From NCBI GenBank assembly GCA_025354865.1, contig JANXMB010000154.1, forward strand, positions 1-36,055: a stretch of DNA of 36,055 nt, in the 5' to 3' direction. Of this stretch, positions 30,501 through 36,055 are shown in pieces (the stretch's first letter is position 1; each line of letters opens with the position of its first letter). The translations under genes were made by a program, and so were the position numbers. The notes beneath the pieces are model-generated. The model was not told the origin of the DNA. It worked only from the letters and a program-made list of their open reading frames with translations, and ran no database searches. The stretch comes from Acetobacteraceae bacterium. Lineage in GTDB: Bacteria > Pseudomonadota > Alphaproteobacteria > Acetobacterales > Acetobacteraceae.

Positions 30501-32197
30501 TTGCCGGCGTGGTGGCCCAGCAGATTCGGCCGCGGCCCGATCATGGAGACCAGCGACATAACCAGCTCTTCCCGGATCGGATCGATCGGCGGGTTGGTGA
30601 CCTGGGCGAAATTCTGCTTGAAATAATGGAACAGCAGCTTGGGTTTGTCGGACAGCACCGCGATCGGGGCGTCCGTGCCCATCGATCCGATGGGGTCGTC
30701 GCCCTCGCGTGCCATCGGCTCCAGGAAGAAGTTGATGTCCTCCTGAGTGTAGCCGAACGCCTGCTGGTGGCGCAGCAGTTCTTCCATGTTGTTGGGGCGG
30801 GGCAAAGCGCGGCGGTCGTCGCCCTCCGGCAGGTCTTCCAGCTTGAACTGGGTCTGCTTCAGCCACTCCGCATAGGGGTTGGCGCTGGCGAGCTTCGCCT
30901 TGATCTCGGCATCGTCGATGATGCGCCCTTCTTCGAGGTCGATCAGCAGCATCTTGCCGGGTTGCAGGCGCCATTTGCGGACGATTTTCTCGTCGGGGAC
31001 GGGCAGCACGCCCGATTCCGAGGCCATGATCACATGGTCGTCGTCGGTGATCACATAGCGCGCGGGGCGCAGGCCGTTCCGGTCCAGGGTCGCGCCGATC
31101 TGGCGGCCGTCGGTGAAGGCGATGGCGGCCGGGCCGTCCCAGGGTTCCATCAGCGCGGCATAATATTCGTAGAACGCCTTCCGGTCGGCATCCATCAGCG
31201 GGTTGCCGGCCCAGGCTTCCGGGATCAGCATCATCATCGCGTGCGACAGCGAATATCCGCCGGCAACCAGGATTTCCAACGCGTTGTCGATGCAGGCGGT
31301 ATCGGACTGGCCGTGCGGGATGATCGGCCACATCTTGTCCAGATCGGGCCCGATCAGATCGGACGACATCGACCGGCGGCGGGCATACATCCAGTTCACG
31401 TTGCCGCGGACGGTGTTGATTTCGCCGTTATGCGCCAGGAAGCGATACGGGTGCGCCAGCTTCCAGGACGGGAAGGTGTTGGTGGAAAAGCGCTGATGCA
31501 CCAACGCCAAGGCGGATTGGCAGGCGGGGTCGCGCAGGTCCTGGTAGAAGCTACCCACCTGGGTCGCCAGCAACAGGCCTTTGTAGACCACGGTGCGGGT
31601 CGAGAAGGACGGCATATACAGCTCGTCCAGGCCAGGAATCTGGCGCTTTTCGGCGAGCGAACGCAGGTTGTTCAGGATTTGCTTGCGGATCGCTAGGATC
31701 TTCCGCTCGAACGCGGCTTGATCCTTGATCGCCGGACTGGCGGCCACGATGCCCTGCTTGATGACCGGCATCGAGGCGATCACCGCCTCCCCCAAGCCAG
31801 TCGTGTCGGTCGGCACGTCGCGCCAGCCGACCAAGGTCTGGCCTTCTTTGGCCACCACTTCGGCGAAATGCTTCTCGGCATATTCGCGGGCGGTCCGATT
31901 GCGCGGCAGGAAGCACATCGCGACGGCATAGCGGCCGGCGGCAGGCAGGGTCTTGCCGGCCTTGGTCGCCCAGGCATGCAGCAGCGTGTCCGGCGTCTGG
32001 ATCAGAATCCCGGCCCCATCCCCCATCAGCGGATCGGCGCCAACCGCGCCCCGGTGATCGAGGTTCTCCAGGATTTTCAAACCCTGGCCGATGATATCGT
32101 GCGACTTTCGGCCCTTGATATTGACGACGAAGCCGACGCCGCAGGCGTCATGCTCATTGCGAGGGTCGTACAGGCCTTGTCTCACCGGCTGATCCAT
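27569..32197 (-). CDS. gltB: Glutamate synthase (NADPH) large subunit
   Basis: A 1542-residue catalytic subunit. It begins with a short propeptide; Cys19 in HDACGVGFV is the class II glutamine amidotransferase nucleophile exposed after removal of residues 1-18. Domains in order are the glutaminase (19 to about 420), a central linker, the FMN-binding synthase barrel (about 800-1200) and the GxGxG beta-helix domain (about 1270-1490). The [3Fe-4S] cluster ligands are Cys1139, Cys1145 and Cys1150 (C-x5-C-x4-C in [12 protein letters not shown]). Length and domain content are those of the bacterial NADPH form. It is the first gene of gltBD; a 203-bp gap separates it from the SDR gene, so its promoter probably lies there. 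AGGAG is about 12 nt before the start. Confidence 0.97.
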   Translation of the reverse strand: MDQPVRQGLYDPRNEHDACGVGFVVNIKGRKSHDIIGQGLKILENLDHRGAVGADPLMGDGAGILIQTPDTLLHAWATKAGKTLPAAGRYAVAMCFLPRNRTAREYAEKHFAEVVAKEGQTLVGWRDVPTDTTGLGEAVIASMPVIKQGIVAASPAIKDQAAFERKILAIRKQILNNLRSLAEKRQIPGLDELYMPSFSTRTVVYKGLLLATQVGSFYQDLRDPACQSALALVHQRFSTNTFPSWKLAHPYRFLAHNGEINTVRGNVNWMYARRRSMSSDLIGPDLDKMWPIIPHGQSDTACIDNALEILVAGGYSLSHAMMMLIPEAWAGNPLMDADRKAFYEYYAALMEPWDGPAAIAFTDGRQIGATLDRNGLRPARYVITDDDHVIMASESGVLPVPDEKIVRKWRLQPGKMLLIDLEEGRIIDDAEIKAKLASANPYAEWLKQTQFKLEDLPEGDDRRALPRPNNMEELLRHQQAFGYTQEDINFFLEPMAREGDDPIGSMGTDAPIAVLSDKPKLLFHYFKQNFAQVTNPPIDPIREELVMSLVSMIGPRPNLLGHHAGNHYRLEVAQPILTNTDLEKIRTIDDSQAGGAFRTKTIDTTWPAKDGAGGLERAIERICREATDAVLADHNILILSDRAVSADRIPIPSLLATAAMHHHLIRQGLRTSTGLVVETGEAREVHHFCALAGYGAEAINPYLAFETLEQIRVETGMGLSAYDVRKNFIKAVGKGIMKVMSKMGISTYQSYCGAQIFDAIGLSSDFIEKCFTGTASTIEGVGFAEIAAEAVQRHRHAHGDNPIYRDMLDVGGDYQFRLRGEAHAWTPDTIANLQHAVRGNSLDKFKAFTRTIDDQSERLLTIRGLMKFDFPEQGVPLDEVVSAKDIVKRFATGAMSFGSISREAHTTLAIAMNRIGGKSNTGEGGEEADRYVRLPNGDSERSAIKQVASGRFGVTTEYLVNADDIQIKMAQGAKPGEGGQLPGHKVDKNIARVRHSTAGVGLISPPPHHDIYSIEDLAQLIHDLKNANGKARISVKLVSEVGVGTVAAGVSKARADHVTISGYEGGTGASPLTSLTHAGSPWEIGLAETQQTLVLNGLRGRIAVQVDGGLRTGRDVVIGALLGADEFGFATAPLIAAGCIMMRKCHLNTCPVGVATQDPILRKRFTGTPEHVINFFFFIAEEVRALMAQLGFRTFDEMVGQVGRLNMRDAVEHWKAHGVDLSKILYQPTHKPHVSIFNNDTQDHHLDKAMDRTLIEEAADAIANATPVRIQRTVRNVNRTVGAMLSGEIARKYGHAGLPEDTIAVDLTGTAGQSFGAFLARGVSLTLTGDGNDYVGKGLSGGRVVVRQPQGSTRDPQQNIIVGNTVLYGAVAGEAYFQGVAGERFAVRNSGAIAVVEGCGDHGAEYMTGGVVLVLGDTGRNFAAGMSGGIAYVYDPAGRFKSLCNMAQVDLEPIAAPSADGPNRPRQRSVSVEDNGMGDPLGFDAERLRILVERHLLFTGSNRARTLLENWDAALKNFVKVMPRDYRRALMDLRKETLAAAE

Positions 32198-32384
32198 CGT
32201 CGGTCTCTTCTCCTAGCGCAACAATCTGGTGCGGCGCGCAAGCACCCCTTTTGCCGAAGCACCGCCGCCTTTGCAAGGACGCGCCGCAGTGCAGCGTAAA
32301 TGATCGTCCATCGATGGCACAAGGCGGCGCGCGGTATAATTGAGTCGCATCCGAGCGGGGGTCGCTCAGGCGCCAGCGACCGCC

Positions 32385-32412
32385 GGTTATCGAGCGCCGG
32401 TTATCGAGCGCC
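32385..32412. repeat. 14-bp tandem duplication spanning the SDR stop codon
   Basis: GGTTATCGAGCGCC occurs twice in tandem (32385-32398 and 32399-32412). The second copy contains the TAA stop (as TTA) and last codons of the SDR gene. The duplication lengthens the 3' end without altering the protein. Confidence 0.7.
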
Positions 32413-33114
32413 AGCGACGATCAGCGCCCCGTGGCGGGATTCCTCGGGTAGGCACAATGCGGCAAGGGCGTGCGCCACCGTCTCCGGTCCCGGCACCGAG
32501 GCCGGATTTTCGCCCGGAAATGCCGCACCGCGCATTTTGCTGCGCACCGGGCCGGGGTCGAACAGGTTGACAAGTAGGGCGGTCGTCTCGGTCTCGGCCG
32601 CCCAGCAGCGCACCAGATTTTCCATGCCGGCCTTGCTGGCCCCCAGCGCGCCCCAGTAGGCGAGGGGTGAACGCGCGACGCTGTCGGTCACGAAGACGGC
32701 GCGTCCGGCGGGGGATTGGCGTAGCAGCGGATCGCAGCCGCGTATCAAATGCCAGGCGGCGGACAGATTGACCGCGATCGTATCCGCCCAATCCTTGGGC
32801 TGGATATGGCCGGCGGGGGTCAATTGCCCCAGCGTTCCGGCGCAATGCACGAGAATATCGAGCCGCCCAAAGCGCTGGAAAATACTGGGGGCGAGCAGGT
32901 CCAGCTTCTCACCCTCCCGCAGATCGAGCGCCAGCAACGTTGCGGTGCTGCCGGCCGAGCGCACGGCGTCGTCGGTTTCTTCCAGGCCGCCTTGCGTGCG
33001 AGCGACCAGCACGAGATGGGCGCCCTGTGCCGCCAGCGCGATCGCCGTGGCCGCGCCGATACCGCGGCTGGCGCCGGTGATCAGCGCCACGCGGCCGGCC
33101 AAAGGTTTGGACAT
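32401..33114 (-). CDS. SDR family NAD(P)-dependent oxidoreductase
   Basis: A 237-residue classical short-chain dehydrogenase fold. The cofactor motif TGASRGIG is near residue 15, HCAGTLG (for the NNAG loop) is near 92, and NLFDPGPVRSKM is near the C-terminus. The active-site segment reads WGALGASK where a YxxxK is expected: Lys is present but the Tyr four residues before it is Leu (codon CTG), so normal dehydrogenase activity is doubtful. The closest look-alike is the YciK type (WGAYxxSK). Its ATG overlaps the purF stop as TGATG, so it is translationally coupled to purF. The role is unknown. Confidence 0.85.
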   Translation of the reverse strand: MSKPLAGRVALITGASRGIGAATAIALAAQGAHLVLVARTQGGLEETDDAVRSAGSTATLLALDLREGEKLDLLAPSIFQRFGRLDILVHCAGTLGQLTPAGHIQPKDWADTIAVNLSAAWHLIRGCDPLLRQSPAGRAVFVTDSVARSPLAYWGALGASKAGMENLVRCWAAETETTALLVNLFDPGPVRSKMRGAAFPGENPASVPGPETVAHALAALCLPEESRHGALIVAGAR

Positions 33115-34580
33115 CACTTCGCGACGGCGAGCAGGCTGAGTTGGCGTTCGGCGACGACTTCCTGATCCGGTAGCTCGATCGGGTAATCGCCGGTGAAACA
33201 CGCGTCGCAATAATGCGGTGCGGCTGCATCGCGTTCGGATTTGCCCAAAGCCCGGTACAACCCATCGATCGAAATGAACGCCAGACTGTCGACCCCGATC
33301 AAGTCGGCCATTTCCTGCACGCTATGGCTGTGTGCGAGCAGTTTTTCCTGCTCCGGCGTGTCGATTCCGTAGAAGCAGGAATGGGTCGTGGGCGGGGAGG
33401 AGATGCGCATATGCACTTCCTTGGCGCCGGCGGCCCGCACCATCTCCACAATTTTGCGGCTGGTGGTGCCGCGCACGATCGAATCGTCCACCAGGATGAC
33501 GCGCTTGCCTTCCAGCACCGGCCGGTTGGCGGAGTGCTTCAGTTTCACACCGAGGTTGCGGATGTGATCGGTCGGTTCGATGAAGGTGCGGCCGACGTAG
33601 TGATTGCGGATGATGCCGAGTTCGAACGGAATCTTGCTGGCGACCGCATAGCCCATGGCGGCGGGCACGCCGGAGTCCGGCACCGGCACGATCACATCGG
33701 CCTCAATCGGGGATTCGCGCGCCAATTCGGCGCCGATGCGCTTGCGGGCATTGTAGACGGGCAGGCCCTCCATCACGGAGTCCGGACGGGCGAAATAGAT
33801 ATACTCGAACACGCAGAAGCGCTCGCGCGCGGGCTTGAACGGCTTGATGCTGCGAACCCCGGCATCGTCGATGACCACGATTTCACCGGGATCGACGTCG
33901 CGGACGAAATCGGCCTCCACGATGTCGAGCGCACAGGTCTCCGACGCCAACACCCAACCGCCGTTTTCGTGGCCGGGGATGCGGCCCAGGATCAGCGGCC
34001 GCACGCCGAGGGGGTCGCGCACCCCGATCAGCGCGTGGTTCGACAGCGCGACCAGCGAATAGGCGCCGACCACCTGTTTCAATGCATCGATCAGCCGATC
34101 TTCGACCGTCGAGTAAAGGCTGATGGCGATGAGATGGACGAAGACCTCGGAATCGGTGGTGGACTGGAACAGGCAGCCGCGCCGCACGAGTTGCTTGTGC
34201 AGCACATGGGCGTTGGTCAAATTGCCATTGTGTGCGACGGCGAAGCCGCCGAACTCGAAATCGGCATACAGCGGCTGGACATTGCGGAGCACCGTTTCGC
34301 CGGTCGTGGCGTAGCGGTTATGCCCGATGGCATTGGCCCCCGGCAGCCCCGCCATCGTCCGTGGCTCGCTGAACGCATCCCCCACCAGCCCCAGTGCGCG
34401 GTGCGAATGGAAGCGGCCTTTATCGAAGCTGACGATGCCGGTGGCTTCCTGGCCGCGATGCTGCAAGCTGTGCAGCGCCAGCGCGGTCACGACCGCCGCG
34501 TCGGGGACGTTCCAGATGCCGAAGACCCCGCATTCTTCGTGCAGGGTGTCGTCGTCGCTGCTGTGTCCGGCGAATGCCAT
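33114..34580 (-). CDS. purF: Amidophosphoribosyltransferase (glutamine PRPP amidotransferase)
   Basis: A 488-residue enzyme for the first step of purine synthesis, PRPP + glutamine to 5-phosphoribosylamine. Cys17 in HEECGVFGIW is the amidotransferase nucleophile, exposed by cleavage of a 16-residue propeptide. The glutaminase domain includes ALHSLQHRGQEATGI and GHNRYATTG. The PRPP loop is VILVDDSIVRGTTSRK. Cysteines in FCVFEYIYF, SCFYGID and YCDACFTGDYP are those that hold a [4Fe-4S] cluster in Bacillus-type PurF. ATG 34580 (MAFAGHSSDD) is used; AGGAG lies 9 nt upstream. It follows cvpA by 22 bp and precedes the coupled SDR gene. Nucleotide feedback inhibition is usual for the family. Confidence 0.96.
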   Translation of the reverse strand: MAFAGHSSDDDTLHEECGVFGIWNVPDAAVVTALALHSLQHRGQEATGIVSFDKGRFHSHRALGLVGDAFSEPRTMAGLPGANAIGHNRYATTGETVLRNVQPLYADFEFGGFAVAHNGNLTNAHVLHKQLVRRGCLFQSTTDSEVFVHLIAISLYSTVEDRLIDALKQVVGAYSLVALSNHALIGVRDPLGVRPLILGRIPGHENGGWVLASETCALDIVEADFVRDVDPGEIVVIDDAGVRSIKPFKPARERFCVFEYIYFARPDSVMEGLPVYNARKRIGAELARESPIEADVIVPVPDSGVPAAMGYAVASKIPFELGIIRNHYVGRTFIEPTDHIRNLGVKLKHSANRPVLEGKRVILVDDSIVRGTTSRKIVEMVRAAGAKEVHMRISSPPTTHSCFYGIDTPEQEKLLAHSHSVQEMADLIGVDSLAFISIDGLYRALGKSERDAAAPHYCDACFTGDYPIELPDQEVVAERQLSLLAVAK

Positions 34581-34602
34581 GCCGCGGTACTCCTGGTTTC
34601 TG

Positions 34603-35175
34603 CTATTTGCCGAGAACCGCTCGCCCAAGCGGGTTCGCACGCAGCAGAGAGTCGGACGTCGGGGTCTGACCGCCCGGGGGCGGGTAAAGCTTAGGACGGT
34701 ATTCGGTCGGCAAGATGTTATCCCGCACGAAAACCGCGCCCTCGTAGACCAAGGGCAACGAGCGGGCGTTCTTGACGGCGTCGGGCCAATGGTCGCTGGA
34801 GGTCGCCATGCCCGCCACCATATAGGCGCCGATCGCGATGGCCGCACCCCGTCCCAACCCGAAAACCAGTCCGAATGTCCGATCGACGCTGCCCAGCCCA
34901 ACCGATACGATCATCTTGCTGATGGATCGTGCGACCAGCTTCAGCACGATCAACGACACCAGCAGGATCGCCACGAAACTGGCGGCGGATGCGATGGTCG
35001 GATCGGATATCCATTGTCGCGCGATCTCGCGACCGGCCGATTGGCTGGCGGCGGCGACGGCCAAGGCCCCCAACCACGCGCCGATACTCAAGACCTCGCG
35101 CACGAACCCGCGCATGCATGCGAGCAAACCAGAGAGCGCCATGACGCCCAGAACCGCCATATCTACCGATGTCAT
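34603..35175 (-). CDS. cvpA: CvpA family inner-membrane protein
   Basis: A 190-residue inner-membrane protein with about four transmembrane helices: VDMAVLGVMALSGLLACMRG, EVLSIGAWLGALAVAAAS, SAASFVAILLVSLIVLKLVA and FGLVFGLGRGAAIAIGAYMV. The motif GFVREVLSIGAWLGA is diagnostic for CvpA, named for colicin V production and linked to bile and stress tolerance and envelope homeostasis. The molecular activity is unknown. A soluble C-terminal tail of about 50 residues is rich in Pro. The placement just before purF is conserved in many proteobacteria. The ATG at 35175 is used, with an alternative at 35160; no strong ribosome site is visible for either. Confidence 0.9.
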   Translation of the reverse strand: MTSVDMAVLGVMALSGLLACMRGFVREVLSIGAWLGALAVAAASQSAGREIARQWISDPTIASAASFVAILLVSLIVLKLVARSISKMIVSVGLGSVDRTFGLVFGLGRGAAIAIGAYMVAGMATSSDHWPDAVKNARSLPLVYEGAVFVRDNILPTEYRPKLYPPPGGQTPTSDSLLRANPLGRAVLGK

Positions 35176-35241
35176 GTGACCGCCACATATCGCCCGAGCG
35201 GGTTATCGTCCGGCTTGGCCCGGACGCCAACCCCACTCTAG

Positions 35242-36055
35242 CTATATCTTTGTCGATTCTGGGGCGAAGCGTGCAACGAGATCGGTAATGTGGCCGATTT
35301 CCTCCAGTCGCAGCCCCTCGGGCGCCGCCAATTTGCGGTTGCCGTGCGCCAGGCGGCGGGGCAGGGCGGCCGAGTCGAAGCCAAGCTTGGCGGCTTCTTT
35401 GAGCCGCGCTTCCGCCTGGGCGACCTGACGGACCTCCCCGGACAGGCCGATTTCGCCGAAATAGACCATGCCCGGGCTGGTCGGCTTGTCGAAAGCGGCG
35501 GACGCGATGGCGGCGGCGATCGCCATGTCGGCGGCCGGCTCGTTCACCCGCAGGCCGCCGGCGATATTCAAATAGACATCGGTTTGGTTCATGCGCACGC
35601 CGGCGCGTGTCTCCAGCACCGCCAGCAGCATGCCCAACCGCCCGCCGTCCCATCCGATGACGGATCGACGGGGGGACCCGCTGGGATTCGGGGCCAGTAG
35701 CGCCTGCACTTCGACCAGCACCGGCCGCGTGCCCTCCAACCCCGCAAACACCGCGCTCCCGGCGATATTGCCCCGCCGCTCGGCCAAAAACAGCGCCGAG
35801 GGATTGGGCACCTCCGCCAGCCCGCGTTCGGTCATCTCGAACACGCCGATCTCGTCGGTGGCGCCGAAGCGGTTCTTCACCGCGCGCAGGATGCGGAACT
35901 GGTGGCCGCGATCGCCTTCGAAATACAGCACGGCATCGACCATGTGCTCCAGCACGCGCGGCCCGGCCAGGGAGCCGTCCTTGGTCACATGCCCGACCAG
36001 CACCAGACTGAAATTGCCGGTTTTCGCCAGTCGGATCAGCTCGAACGAACAGGCG
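35242..36055 (-). CDS. radA: DNA repair protein RadA (C-terminal part)
   Basis: About 270 C-terminal residues; the frame stays open through the window edge, so the start, the zinc finger and Walker A are missing. The RecA-like part continues with LVLVGHVTKDGSLAGPRVLEHMVDAVLYFEGD and the RadA-specific KNRFGA motif, then a Lon-protease-like domain (GEIGLSGEVRQV and NIAGGLRVNEPAADMA). RadA/Sms helps process recombination intermediates as a branch-migration or DnaB-type helicase. A GTG at 36003 lies inside the protein and is not its start. It is followed by cvpA after 66 bp, probably one transcript with purF. Confidence 0.93.
   Translation of the reverse strand, partial: ACSFELIRLAKTGNFSLVLVGHVTKDGSLAGPRVLEHMVDAVLYFEGDRGHQFRILRAVKNRFGATDEIGVFEMTERGLAEVPNPSALFLAERRGNIAGSAVFAGLEGTRPVLVEVQALLAPNPSGSPRRSVIGWDGGRLGMLLAVLETRAGVRMNQTDVYLNIAGGLRVNEPAADMAIAAAIASAAFDKPTSPGMVYFGEIGLSGEVRQVAQAEARLKEAAKLGFDSAALPRRLAHGNRKLAAPEGLRLEEIGHITDLVARFAPESTKI

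Noticed and set aside
27497-31696. Plus-strand open frame of about 1399 codons opposite gltB
   Set aside because: It lies fully antisense to a complete, well-conserved gltB, has no known domains and is expected in GC-rich genes when the third-position bias keeps the opposite frame open.
32335-32340. TATAAT on the plus strand upstream of the SDR stop
   Set aside because: No matching -35 element and no plus-strand gene follow; it is probably chance.

Overview
The window is GC-rich, densely packed bacterial DNA, most likely from an alphaproteobacterium of the Rhodospirillales/Acetobacteraceae type. That placement rests on gene content and order (radA-cvpA-purF-SDR, gltB-gltD, a GNAT-Nudix fusion next to a CinA-type protein), on an alphaproteobacterial GAAC-N7-GAAC LexA box and on FNR/FixK-type boxes. 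It is an inference; no rRNA or other taxonomic marker is present. No tRNA, rRNA, CRISPR array, insertion sequence or phage gene was seen.

Layout. 1-575: the 3' end of an RlmI-like rRNA methyltransferase, then a 62-aa gene behind what looks like a LexA-controlled promoter. 603-3326 (minus): a VOC - LLM oxidoreductase - MmgE/PrpD operon that looks catabolic. 3464-5262 (plus): a GNAT-Nudix fusion overlapping a CinA N-terminal-type gene. 5389-6060 (minus): ompW with a perfect FNR-type box. 6262-9720 (minus): a SWIM/SNF2 helicase, divergent from a class III aminotransferase (9823-11115). 11274-16773 (minus): a 1372-residue multidomain extracellular-type protein with two CBM60-like modules and a PEP-CTERM protein, both preceded by AT-rich DNA full of inverted repeats. 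17046-17987 (minus): a periplasmic parvulin. 18056-21559: LLM oxidoreductase, Gfo/Idh/MocA dehydrogenase, SMP-30 lactonase and ComB-like phosphatase. 21654-24308 (minus): hemN followed tightly by two 2OG-Fe(II) oxygenases; an FNR-type box separates hemN from a divergent extradiol dioxygenase - CMD pair (24389-25949). 26014-32197 (minus): glutamate synthase gltB-gltD. 32401-36055 (minus): radA (truncated by the window end) - cvpA - purF - SDR.

How the genes work together. The right third is housekeeping: glutamate synthesis, purine entry and recombination repair. The left and centre are accessory, with several small oxidoreductase/dioxygenase sets for which no substrate can be named, and a surface/extracellular pair. 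Three regulatory sites give the best leads: a LexA-type box on an unknown small gene, an FNR-type box upstream of ompW, and an FNR-type box between hemN and the dioxygenase. The most unusual items are the hemN-2OG-2OG operon, the CBM60/SdrD-like giant protein without a signal peptide, and the SOS-boxed small gene.
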